This document shows, one piece after another, positions 21,901 to 45,652 of a DNA stretch of 47,787 nt. The translations under genes were made by a program, and so were the position numbers. Positions within the stretch are counted from its first letter, which is position 1; each line of letters opens with the position of its first letter. The notes below the pieces were generated by a model. That model worked only from the letters and a program-made list of their open reading frames with translations. It made no database searches and was not told the DNA's origin. The DNA is from Spirogloea muscicola (Eukaryota > Streptophyta > Zygnematophyceae > Spirogloeales > Spirogloeaceae). The stretch is from positions 220,326 through 268,112 of the forward strand of contig WELB01000029.1 of assembly GCA_009602725.1 (NCBI GenBank), given 5' to 3'.

Positions 21901-24712
21901 CCTTCTTTTGGGGCTCTTTTTCATGACGGTAAGTTGCATCTGCATTCATACAGCCTAACAAAACAGAGGATTTGTCGCAGAACCTTAGCTAGCTGCAATG
22001 GATGCAGAGGACAGTGGTCTGTTGTGAGCTTTGTCTGGGCTTGAGCCTTATAAATAAGGCTGCGAGTCAACTCAAGGCTTGGTGTTCAAGCATTTGCTGG
22101 TTTCCCTCTGGCACATCATCTTGTAAGCTTCTTGTGACACGGAGATTTGCAAGTTGGACAAGAGTGCACAGCAGACTAAGGGTTGCCATCCTCTCTGGTG
22201 TCAGGTTGGCATGTCGATCGATCCACAGCTGCTTGTGGCCAAGTTCTCTGTCATCCTGACATCCATAGCGATGCTCATCGTGGGCAAGACGTTGCTTGTG
22301 GCCTCAATAGGCCGAGCTTTTGGGATGGGGCCCATCGCGGCTGTCAGGGCAGGGCTCCTCCTTGCGCCTGGGGGAGAGTTCGCTTTCGTTGCCTTCGGTG
22401 AAGCTGTCAATCAGGTCACTCATACTTCCCTATCCCTGCTCAGCTTCTCGCCTGTGGACTCAGCCTTTGAGGCCAGTAGCATTATCCTTTTGCAAGTGCA
22501 GCATCCCCTGTGAGTCCTACTTTCAGGTACTGCAAGATCCTCGGGACTGTAACAATGGCATAATGATGGGCTTGGCTTGTGCTTAATGGCCGTGCATTCT
22601 TGTTCCATGTGTCTATTTGACAGGGTATCATGAACACGCAGTTGTCGTCGCTGCTTTTCTTGATCGTCGGCATTTCCATGGCCATCACGCCCTGGCTGGC
22701 CGCTGGTGGTCAGGCCCTGGCGTCCAGATTTGAGCAACACGATGTGCGAAGCCTGCTGCCAGTGGAGACTGAGGTAAACTTACGCGATAGAAATTTGCTG
22801 CAAGTCCAGCCACTCACCAGCCACTTCTTGGGCTGCTTGGACAACCTTCTTATATAAGCAGCACCATGAGTGAGCTTTGGACTTAATAGTAGAAAGTGAT
22901 TACTGCTAAGCCTGCATCCTTTGCCAACTCTGCCCAAGGCTTTTAAGACTTCTACGGAAGCTACCATACAGCTACTTAAGCCCTTGGTGAAGGGTTGCAT
23001 GCTTATGCTTCGAGGCCTACTGCGCTTCAAATAATTTTCCCTAATGTGTTGCGAACCAGACTGACGATCTACAAGGCCACATCATCATCTGTGGTTTCGG
23101 TCGCATTGGCCAGGTGCAGGCCAGTGGTCCCGTGATCTTTGCCACTCTTCTTGTGCTCATGCTGGACTATTGATAAAAATGCCTATCTTAGTGAGCTCTT
23201 GTAGATGCTGTTGCAATTTTCATAAGCAGGCCAAGTTCAGAGCAGGCTGACTGATCACCTGGTCATTGGTCTATGCAGATCATTGCCCAGCTTCTCTCTG
23301 AGAGGCTCATTCCTTTTGTTGCACTGGATGTCCGCACGTACGTCCTTCCAGCAGATGTCTAATTCCTGACAGGCATTCAAGCTGAGCTGCCATACTAGCT
23401 CGATTGCTTGGTGGTTGCGCTGGCCAAATTCGCCAAGGAAGATTCTGTTGCTGCTGTGCCTCAGTTGGAAGGCCTGACATGTTGAGTGTCCATGGCACTC
23501 AGGGATCGTGTGACAGCAGGAAGAGCCTTAGATCTGCCCGTCTACTTTGGTGATGCCGGCAGTAAGGATGTAAGGCATCTAGCATTCTTCTGAAGTCAGC
23601 TTGGTCATTGATGGCATGCCTTCCTCTTTGCAGTTCTCACAAGAGAGTAGGCTTGAGAAGGATAGCTGGTAGCATGTCCTTGGAGGCTGAATTGCTAGTC
23701 AAATATTCCTAGTTATATTACATGAACTATCCCTGTGGCACCGTTTAATAATCAGCATTCTGCATTGTGCAGGTTCTTCACAAAGTGGGTGCAGCAAGAG
23801 CTGCTGCGGCAGTGATCACGCTGGACACGCCTGGCGCTAACTACCGGACTGTGTGGGCGCTCAGCAAGAACTTTCCCAACGTCAAAACCTTTGTGCGTGC
23901 CCACGACGTCGACCATGGCATCAACTTGGAGAAGGCTGGCGCCACGGCAGTGAGTAGCAAGCACTACTTGCTCTAATAGCCTGTCAAGACACGTACAATT
24001 TAATTGCTACTTACAACGTGCCATTCTGGAGGGCATGATGACATGGTGTTGACTCACAAGGCACCTGATGGATACCTGCAGGTGGTGCCTGAGACGTTGG
24101 AGCCGAGCCTTCAGCTCGCGGCGGCTGTACTTGCACAGGTGCTAATTTTGCAAGGGGCATGATTAAGGCCCTTAATGCTGACCTGCGCTCTGTGCTGATT
24201 TGTGAGGACTAGGCTAACTGTATAAGTGCCACAAACACCGAGATACTTACGCTTGTCTCTGGTGTGACCAGGCCAAGCTTCCTGCAGCAGAGATTGCAGC
24301 CACCATTGATGACTTCCGAACGCGCCACCTCTCGGAGCTTGCAGAGGTAATACATGCTGTGGACATTATTCGTTAAGTATAATGCTCCTGCTGTGGAATT
24401 GCAGCAAATTGTACTGCTTCTTTCACTGCATCATTGCATGCATGCATCTGGAAAGTGCTTCTCAAGCGCTTTACTGATTTGCAGAGTGTACTGCGCTGCT
24501 ACTATTGCCCCGTTGACTGTGAGGCACCCTCCGTGCAGCTCTCGTCCGCGAGCGGAACCTCGCTGGGCTACGGCTTCTCCAAGATTTTGGCAAAGCCCAA
24601 GCCACTAGTGGAGGGCATGCTTGGGAAGACTACCAAGATCGAGGACAATGGCGGTGCGTCTGACAGGAAGCCTGAGGGTGGCATGCCGGCGGTGCCGGCA
24701 TTCTCATCTTGA
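15917..24712 (+). CDS. Plastid K+/H+ antiporter, KEA1/2 type (coiled coil + CPA2 + KTN domain)
   Basis: Envelope K+ efflux antiporter of the CPA2 family, expected in the plastid inner envelope where KEA1/2 exchange K+ for H+. The N-terminal exons to about 18265 encode Ala/Glu/Lys-rich helical heptads (for example [11 protein letters not shown]-like and [15 protein letters not shown]), matching the long stromal coiled coil of KEA1/2. The exon at 18426-18885 is acidic and ends in a hydrophobic segment, [10 protein letters not shown]. Membrane exons include [16 protein letters not shown] (from about 19653), [12 protein letters not shown] (to about 20330) and [15 protein letters not shown] (from about 21800). 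The KTN (RCK) nucleotide-binding domain starts near 23060 with [12 protein letters not shown] (GxGxxG) and continues through [20 protein letters not shown] (about 23840). The last exon (24539-24712) reads [15 protein letters not shown] and ends VPAFSS. The true start is uncertain: an upstream exon at 15251-15562 could join in phase through a GC donor to an acceptor at 15928, supplying a transit peptide. Otherwise the Met at 15917 begins the protein. Confidence 0.95.
20953..20980. repeat. (AGCTTG)n microsatellite in a KEA intron
   Basis: About four to five tandem copies of AGCTTG in an intron. Each unit contains the palindrome AGCT. Confidence 0.85.
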
Positions 24713-24991
24713 GCAGCGGCAGGTTGAGGCAAGAGCAGCCCCCTCAGAACATTCTGTTTGCTCATTTTTTGTGGGGTGGGTCACTGACATACCGGATCAT
24801 GCGCACCAAGCTGCGGGCCTGAGACTCTGGCTCTGGGTCAAGGCTCAAAGCCAAGCGTAAGACCTTCATTTACACCTTGGAAGGGCCTGCCCCTTAATCT
24901 CATCTCCCACTTGCGGGAGGACAAGGCTGTATACGTTATTGCTTGCAGGCACACAGTCTAGCACCACACTGTTACTGCAGACAGTGGTTAC

Positions 24992-25022
24992 GGTATCTGG
25001 TATACCAGATACCATATGGTAT
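24992..25022. repeat. Perfect 22-bp palindrome overlapping a second palindrome
   Basis: GGTATCTGGTA is followed directly by its exact reverse complement TACCAGATACC (24992-25013). It overlaps ATACCATATGGTAT, also palindromic (about 25009-25022). The two can form alternative hairpins. The site lies 280 bases after the KEA stop and 720 bases beyond the NAGS stop, so a 3'-end or transcript-separation role is possible but unproven. Confidence 0.8.
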
Positions 25023-25258
25023 GGGGGCTTAGCTGCGGAAAGTTTGGCAAGCCAATATGGATAGAGCTGTGGAGGAGGACGGCAGTGTGTACCAAGTCAA
25101 TGATCTGCACAAGATAAATGCGCAGCTATTCAACCATATGCAAGCAATTTATAACCAACTTGAATTGACCGGGTGCTTAGGACACCTTCGCTGCCAAGCA
25201 TCAATGGCCCCATCTACCCGAAGGTGCGGCCTCCTCAGGTTCTTGAGGGCTCCACGGG

Positions 25259-25312
25259 CACGTGTTTGCAGAATGCCATGATAAGACATGTGTTTGCAAA
25301 ATGTCATGATAA
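25259..25312. repeat. 28-bp tandem duplication
   Basis: Two adjacent, slightly diverged copies of a unit starting RTGTTTGCARAATG and ending CATGATAAGAC. Confidence 0.75.
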
Positions 25313-25735
25313 GACTGATTGCAACTCCTCTGTGTCTCTAAGCAGGGAAAGTAGCTCTGAGCAGAGTACTTGCCGAGATGTGTCCACGATGCCTGCAGCT
25401 CTTCACTGAGCTCCCTCAGTGACCTGATGTTCTTGGGTGTCAGCTGCCCTTCACGGGCCTTACTGCTTAGTTGCCTGTGAAGGCATCCACTGATCAGGGT
25501 GGGCAATACACGAGTTGGACAGTCATGCCGTACTTGAGATTACAGGTATGTGGAAGAAAAGTTGATGAGGGAGTCAATGTCCTAAACAATGCCGAGAAGA
25601 AGCTAGCAATTGTGGTAGCTTACTGTCTGCTGGCAAGGTGTACACAATCTTAACAGGTCTGGACAGTAAGGTAATAAAAGAATGTCAGTGGAGGTAATTG
25701 CTCAGTGTCAAGGAGCACAAAGCGCTCCTCGAATG

Positions 25736-28700
25736 TCACGACGGTGTCCCAGTAAATTCGCTGTGGAGCTGCTTCATGAAGTACTTGGAGCCGCGCTTTG
25801 GATTGATTCGCTTGCAACGTTCCTCAGGGATGATGCCACAACTATCGCACTGCTCAAAGCCCCGCTGCTTAAACCTGCCCATTACTTTTCCATGAAAGCA
25901 TTACACTCCAGTTGTACGACAAAGAAACAGTCTAGTACAAGCTTCAAGGGTCCAAGGTGCGCCGATCTCTTGCATTGACTATTGCTTCATGGTCTGAGAC
26001 AAAAAGTTACAAGGTGTAGATAAAGCCTAGACTCCTGGGCTCACCAGTCGGCTGTGCGAGTTGTGAGCAGGAAAAGGTGGTCCAGACCCACAGCGATGGC
26101 CTTCTTTTCAAGGTAATCTGTGTAGAAAAGGGTCCAGAATATGACGTGACGAGCTGGTCAGCTATTTGCTGCATCACAGACTACTGGCATTAGCAAAGAT
26201 GGTGACATGAATTGCAGGAAGAAGTGCAGTATCTACAAAGGCACTTAATGGGACAACTTGGTGCTCCGAGGCTCCGAGGACAGGGCGCAGACGACAAGTA
26301 CCAAGAAGGGTGTCGCCGAGGCCCTGGCCGCGGCACTCCGGGGAGACGGCAAATGCAGCCACCTCTGCGCACTTGTGGTCTTCATACGGTAGCAGGGCCG
26401 CACAGGCAACGATGTGACCCTCCCTTTCGACAACAGTGAAGCCGTTGAGCTCCCGCATGATCTGCACCCAGCAAGATGGGGGTCAGAGGAGTAGTCCAGC
26501 AAAGCAAGCCAACTTGCAAGCACCAATTGCTGTGTGAGGGGGTCTACAGGAGGCATAGGTCCATCTCTTGGTGACATATAGGTGATTAATGCTGTAGACA
26601 TCCATCAAATTGGAATGTTGTGTGACCCTGATCGAACAAGCACGTGACATGTGTGCGATAAATCATCAAAACTGCCAGCCTGTGAGCAGGTTTGCCGCCA
26701 GCATGGACGGGGGCCTTATCATGTGTCTACAAGTCAAGGTTAAGAATCATGTCTACGAAATACAATAGCTCCAGATAAAACTTAAAATAAGTCTCAGAAG
26801 ACATTATTAAGTACTGCCTCCATGCACCCCACCAGGAGGGTGAAACGGAGGATAACCAAAAAAGCCCGTGCACAGTGATGCTGCACAGCAATGTGGGCAT
26901 GTGTCTAAGGCACTCCTGCTATATGCCTTTCGGTCATGCCAGGCACCTGGGCTACAACCAGGAGTGGACTCAACGTTCCACTAAGCTGCAGCCAGGATGC
27001 GGGCTAAGACCTGTTCCTTGGGCCGGTGGACAAGGACGCCCTCCTCCTCCAGCGGCTTCAAGAGCGCACTGATCCCAGAGACGTCTCGCGCCCGTGCCGG
27101 TCGCACGCCCTCGTACGAATCACTGGAGGCCAGAATGCGGAAATCATGTCTTAAATGTCGAAATCTTAAGATGAAGGACAGCCATTGTAGTCAATTGCAG
27201 GTAAGCCTTCCACAGAATGCTAATGTTAAGTGATGCTGCGGTGAATATCAAGGGTAGGTGTATCTTCACTAGCTGATAACAATGGCAACTGAGAGCTAGG
27301 AAATGTAGTACCTTGACACCATGCAGCCAGAACCATCCCGCGTGTAGAGTTCCAGAAGGAGGACACCCTCCACGTTGCTGTCTAGGAGGTGCACCCTCCT
27401 GACGCCATTCTGGAGAAGTTGGCCAAAGGAGGACACCATCAAGAAGGCAATCCAGCTGTCATAACATACCAAGCTCCACACCACAACAGCTTTATACCCC
27501 AGTGTTACAGTCGGGTTCCAAGACTTTAATTCCTAGCATACATAAGCTGGTACTGACTGGCTTGCACTAGAAAGCTACCACATGACTCTGCTGTGGTCTC
27601 AGCAGTGGACTTTGAAAAGTCTCACTGTATATTGCGGAGCTTTGATTGCTCAAGTGTAGCCAGTTGCCAGGTATATTCAATTATAGGCAGGGATGCATGT
27701 CTTACTCTGCAGGCAAAGACGGCGGCGGCCATCTCTGAAAGGTACCCAAAGGTGCGGTCGTACCGCTCCTCGCCTCCGACCGCAATCCCCCGCCTCGGCA
27801 ACGGCCTGCAAGGCTTGCCGTTGCCCTCCTGGTGGTGGTGCTTCTCGTCGTCCGAGCGGCTGCCGCTCTCCCCGGCCCAGAAGCTCCGGCCATTGCCATG
27901 GAAGCGAATGTGGTCCACGCCGTTGCTGCCGCTGCTCCACTGAGAGGCCGCCTGCTGCTCGTGAGGGCCACTGAGTGCCTTGCTGCTGAGCCCGAGGCTC
28001 CTCAGGTAGTCCGCTCCGGCTGCGGCCTTCACGTAATCAGCAGCTGCAACAGCCGCCAGAGATGATAACTTTTAACCATGCTATATCACACTCTGACATG
28101 CACCACTTCAATCACAACAGGAGAGGTGGTGGAGGACCAGCGGAGAGCTCACCAACATACGACTGCGAGGCGCGGGCCCGGATAAGCTGGTCCGCCTCGT
28201 GCAGGGTCATCCAGCGCAGGAGGCGCTTGCGCTCGTCCAGCATGGGGCCATCCAGGAGGCAGATGAGCTTGTCCGCTCCCAGCGCCACAGCGCACGCCGT
28301 CGCAACCTCGTAAGTGCTGTTGGGAAGTGATAGTGTGTATCGTCAACGATCTGTGCTAAGCCAGACAATCAAGTACGGGCCGGCAGAGTGGCATCCAGAA
28401 TGAAAAGATGATTACACTGACTAAAGCACATTCACACTGGCGGTGATTTTGAGAACACAATATTGGCGGTTACCTTTTAACTGATCTTGATGACAAGGCT
28501 GTTATTCTTGAGCTGCCAGATACTTACTTGCAGTTGAGCACCTCTCCAGTGGCAGAGTACCCAAGGTTGGACAGCATGACGATGCAATTATTATCAAGCC
28601 GCTCGCGAATGCGGGCCACATCCACCTTCTTGACTTCGCCGGTTGCACCAAAATCGACCCCGTCCACCACACCTTTCCTCTGCACACCAGCCCAGAAGCT

Positions 28701-30195
28701 GCTAACAGCGTCACTTTGGCTCAGCAAGATACCAGGAGCTTGGGAAGGTATAGGTCAATAGAACTGCTGCCATGTAACAAGCTTGTGATTGTGCATAGTT
28801 TCACATGCATCGTGCTGACATTCATACAAATTTCTGCGATCTGCATGTCTTGAATCCACAGGCCTTAGACCTTACTATGCCCACAAAGCATGGAGCTTTG
28901 TGCTCCTCTGAGTACCAGGTGCTCAAGCAAGCACCTTGGCAGCCACGTAGTTGCCGCTGGTAATGCTAACGCCGACCTCGTGCCACCGGTCACTCTCGCC
29001 GTGCCTCCGCAGAACCGGGATGGAGGGCCCACGCGACAGGCGGGCCTCCATGTCAATGCGGATCCTGCCGGCGCACTCCATGGCCGCCTCCAGGGCCTCG
29101 TCGTCCGTTATCCTGTATGCGCCATGTGATCTCGACTCAACTCCTTTCTCCTGGAATCAGCACACAGTAGCGACCAACTCATGAGATTCAGCGCGATCCT
29201 ATCTCCAAGTCGCAGTGGACCTCTTTGCAAATGTCCAGCTACTCACCTTGCTACTGAGGAAGAACACTTTGATCTGCTAGAGCAATGCAGGGATGCTACA
29301 TGGGCGCCAGGCAACGAGCAATGTAGCGGGTATGAATGACACTGAAAGCTTGCGTGCATTGTCGTTGGTCTACATAATCTGCATGAGGATTCATCATGCA
29401 GATTCCACTTGATTTTGACATCTACTGAGCAAAGCTTCCTGCTACTAGGTTTCATCCGTTTTCTTCAATGTACTGCTGTAGAAGGGAGGAGCTGCCAAGC
29501 CTTATCCCAGAGGTACTGACATAGAACGGGGATAATGCTTGCCTGCAGCAATTCGTCAATCTGCAGATGAGCGCCCGGCACGAGGACAATCTTGATGCCA
29601 AGGCCGTGCAGGAGCGCAACGTCCTGCAGGCGGAAGAGGCACCGAGGCAGCCGGCATGAGCTTCAATTAGCAGCCGCAGAAAGAGCTCCTCAGTGCAATT
29701 GAATGGCAGCATCTACTACATTACAGATGCTCACGGCAGCACAATTACATCCGCTGAGGCTTGCAAGACAGCAGTCTAGAATCAATTATCGTCATATTGT
29801 TGTCTACTTCTGGTGTGTTATCATTGATATCAGCTTATGACTTGATTGCTATGTAATCAGCAACAGAACTACAGAGTCTCTGTTTCCATGTCCAGCCACA
29901 GGTAAGCACCATCAGTGAGCGACGGACCTGAAGTATCCTGTCCGTTAGGTGGCGGTCCGCGGCGACCTCGCCGGGGATGACCAGCACGAGTGTGCTGCCG
30001 CGGTGGCCCTGGATGTACGGCCACGCCTGCCGGAACCAGAGCACGAAGTCGAACTGACGAGCGTCCGCCCCTGCGGCGGTCTCGGCGGACTGCCATGTCC
30101 GCGGCTTGATGGACTGCGACGCCGCGGCCAGCTGCCGCTGCTGGCGCCGCCGCCTGATGCCGCCGCCGCCGCCGCCGCCGCCGCCTTTGCTGCCG
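25736..30195 (-). CDS. N-acetylglutamate synthase (amino-acid kinase fold + GNAT), 5' partial
   Basis: Transfers acetyl from acetyl-CoA to glutamate, the first step of ornithine/arginine synthesis, expected in the plastid. The first visible exon gives a Gly/Arg-rich leader, then FDFVLWFRQAWPYIQGHRGS and GEVAADRHLTDRILQ. Following exons read DVALLHGLGIKIVLVPGAHL (29640-29543), EKGVESRSHGAYRITDDEAL (from 29153), KGVVDGVDFGATGEVKKVDV and VMLSNLGYSATGEVLNC (about 28700-28540), and TYEVATACAVALGADKLICL (about 28320), the amino-acid kinase-like half. A variable His/Ser/Gly-rich linker follows (about 28000-27760). The GNAT half includes VREGHIVACAAL-like sequence, AVSPECRGQGLGDTLL (acetyl-CoA loop, about 26330), DYLEKKAIAVGLDHLFLLTT and FKQRGFEQCDSC. 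It ends FTGTPS with the stop at 25736-25738. The N-terminus and transit peptide lie in or beyond the gap at 30196. One intron (from 29542) appears to use a GC donor. Confidence 0.94.
30160..30195. repeat. CCG triplet repeat at the gap edge
   Basis: About nine CCG units run almost up to the N block. They encode a Gly run in the leader of N-acetylglutamate synthase on the minus strand. Confidence 0.8.
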
Positions 30196-30736
30196 NNNNN
30201 NNNNNNNNNNNNNNNNNNNNNNNNNNNNNNNNNNNNNNNNNNNNNNNNNNNNNNNNNNNNNNNNNNNNNNNNNNNNNNNNNNNNNNNNNNNNNNNNNNNN
30301 NNNNNNNNNNNNNNNNNNNNNNNNNNNNNNNNNNNNNNNNNNNNNNNNNNNNNNNNNNNNNNNNNNNNNNNNNNNNNNNNNNNNNNNNNNNNNNNNNNNN
30401 NNNNNNNNNNNNNNNNNNNNNNNNNNNNNNNNNNNNNNNNNNNNNNNNNNNNNNNNNNNNNNNNNNNNNNNNNNNNNNNNNNNNNNNNNNNNNNNNNNNN
30501 NNNNNNNNNNNNNNNNNNNNNNNNNNNNNNNNNNNNNNNNNNNNNNNNNNNNNNNNNNNNNNNNNNNNNNNNNNNNNNNNNNNNNNNNNNNNNNNNNNNN
30601 NNNNNNNNNNNNNNNNNNNNNNNNNNNNNNNNNNNNNNNNNNNNNNNNNNNNNNNNNNNNNNNNNNNNNNNNNNNNNNNNNNNNNNNNNNNNNNNNNNNN
30701 NNNNNNNNNNNNNNNNNNNNNNNNNNNNNNNNNNNN
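30196..30736. other. Assembly gap, 541 N
   Basis: The run of N removes the likely first exon of N-acetylglutamate synthase and part of the region between it and NADH-GOGAT. Long open frames that cross the gap are artefacts of the N run. Confidence 0.98.
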
Positions 30737-31526
30737 GCCCGCCCACCCCCCCCCCTTCCCGTCCATCCGCCTAATCCGACGTGGCGTATGGACGCCGAGG
30801 TGCAGGTGCCCATGACATTCCAGATCCTCTTCCTTCCCTGCACCAATAAGGGCGACCAGCCACGACACCCTGGCGGCCTTCGAGGATCTCTCAAGGCTGG
30901 GGCAGCTTTTGCCGACGTGGAGTGTGTTTCCACGTGGCATCTGCGGGGCCCTGATCCGCATGCACGGGGGGGGGCCCACGGGGAAGGACCGCGCCGCCAC
31001 TCCCCGCCGGCGCCGCCACCGTCACGGCCGGGGGATTTCTTCACCGATTCGGCCAGCCTCCCGAAAGCGGAGCCGCAGAGCGTCGTCGGCTTACGCGCTC
31101 TTCCTGCAACTCGGGCTCCTAAATCAACCCGCAGGAGCTTTAGTCCCCGGTGACGGGCGAGCTGACGGGCGCCGTCAGAAGCGCCCCCCTTCCTTCCCAT
31201 CCCCCCGCGGATATTTGCCGACCCGCCCCCTCTCATCACCCTCGGCCAGCCACCGCCGCCGCCGCCTCCGCCGCCGCCGCCGCCGCCACCTTCGCCGCCG
31301 CCGCCGCGGCCTCGCCGCCGCCGTCGCCGGCGCCGCCGCCGTTGCTCTCCAGCTGCGCCTGGCGGCGCTGCTGCAGCATCCACCACCTCCTTCTGTGCCC
31401 ATTTGCCCCACACCTCGTTGCCGGAGAGGAGCGAGGGAGGCCGGGGACTGTGATAGGGGGAGGGGGCCGTGGGGGGGCCTGTGGCGAGCGTGGAGCCCGG
31501 AGCGAGGCTCTCGCGGCGCCGAGGGA
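30737..31526. promoter_or_regulatory. Probable shared 5' region of N-acetylglutamate synthase (-) and NADH-GOGAT (+)
   Basis: The two genes point away from each other, and the only sequenced DNA between their recognised coding parts is this 790-base GC-rich stretch plus the gap. It contains a long GCC triplet run (31246-31345) and G-rich tracts near 31455-31480, features of a CpG-rich promoter and leader. No TATA box is evident. Long open frames exist on both strands because of the composition, so part may still be coding. Confidence 0.45.
31246..31345. repeat. GCC triplet repeat upstream of NADH-GOGAT
   Basis: An imperfect GCC/GTC triplet array of about 100 bases in the presumed 5' leader. 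It is similar in composition to the arrays near 15181 and 30160. Confidence 0.8.
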
Positions 31527-44657
<13,131 letters not shown>

Positions 44658-45652
44658 GGCGCTCCATCCTCAGCTTCGTGACTGAGCTTGGCTCCAACAC
44701 ATAGCTAAGGTGCTGCTACAGAGGCACTTGCGTGCCCAAGTGACAGTAACCAGCAACCTTCCACTTGTAGAGTTGACCTGTGCAACACTGGCACCAATCC
44801 TAGATTGTACTTTCATGCGTGGCCAAAGTGAGCCCCGCTGAGCAAGTCTTACAGTGTGTGTGGTGTGCGCTGTTAGGAAAAGCTCTTCCATGCCCATCCA
44901 TGCAACACGCAGCGATCAACTTCGTGCTGGCTGGGCTGGCTGCTACAAGAGCTCGCCCACACCCGTTATACCTTATATTTTCTTGCTCCCTGTAGTGCCT
45001 CTCCATTAGCTTCCTTGAGCAGGCCGCTATCTGCTCACTGCTGTGTATCCAGTACAGAATTTTTGGGTGTATGCCGGCAACTCTGAGCGTGTCAGGGTCA
45101 CTAGTTGCAAGTTGAGGGGAAGCTAAAAAGGGGTCTCAGGCAGCAGGAAGCCACAACTGTGACTCAGCCTGCACGGAGGCCAAGACTCGCTCTTTGTCTA
45201 GCAAATGTGGGGCAGCACCAAGTGAATGGCAGGTTGAGAACTGCAATGGCAGCACAACTGCGGCATTCTCTCGTTTTTCAATTTTCGGCATACTAGAGTG
45301 GCCGGTCCAGTCGCTCACTCCTTCAATCACAGACTTGCTTCTGGACACAACACGCACTCCTGCTGTGCCCTTACATGTAGTTGCATCTTGTGTAAGGCAG
45401 GTGCCAGCTGCTTCCGTAGTTGCTAGAGTTGCAGTCGCCTGGCCCGCCTAAGCAACTCAATAGCAGCTTGACTTGCTGCAGGACGAGCACTCCTGGAGCT
45501 CCTGTCAATGCTGCAACCTGTAGGCTGTGTCCAGTCCCACTGGGCGGTCTGGCACACAGCTTGACTGTCGAGCCGTGCGACAGCACCTCGCTGCTTTGCG
45601 GACGGGGCCTTTGATAGTGTACACAAGCACCGTGCAAATGGATCCCTCCACA
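44658..45652. other. Spacer between convergent NADH-GOGAT and RPN7
   Basis: About 1 kb containing the 3' untranslated regions of both genes. No protein, RNA gene or repeat is recognisable on either strand. Confidence 0.6.

Larger units (their letters stand above)
24713..25735. other. Spacer between convergent KEA and NAGS genes
   Basis: About 1 kb holding the 3' untranslated regions of both genes, a perfect palindrome (24992-25013) and a 28-base tandem duplication (25259-25312). No protein is recognisable on either strand. Confidence 0.6.

Noticed and set aside
25057-25506. Short open frames on both strands between KEA and NAGS
   Set aside because: They cross the tandem duplication, have no motif, and lie where the 3' untranslated regions of two convergent genes are expected.
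30909-31526. Possible N-terminal extension of NADH-GOGAT upstream of the Met at 31527
   Set aside because: The frame is open but consists of Arg/Pro/Ala repeat translation. The Met at 31527 is followed by a typical transit-peptide composition.
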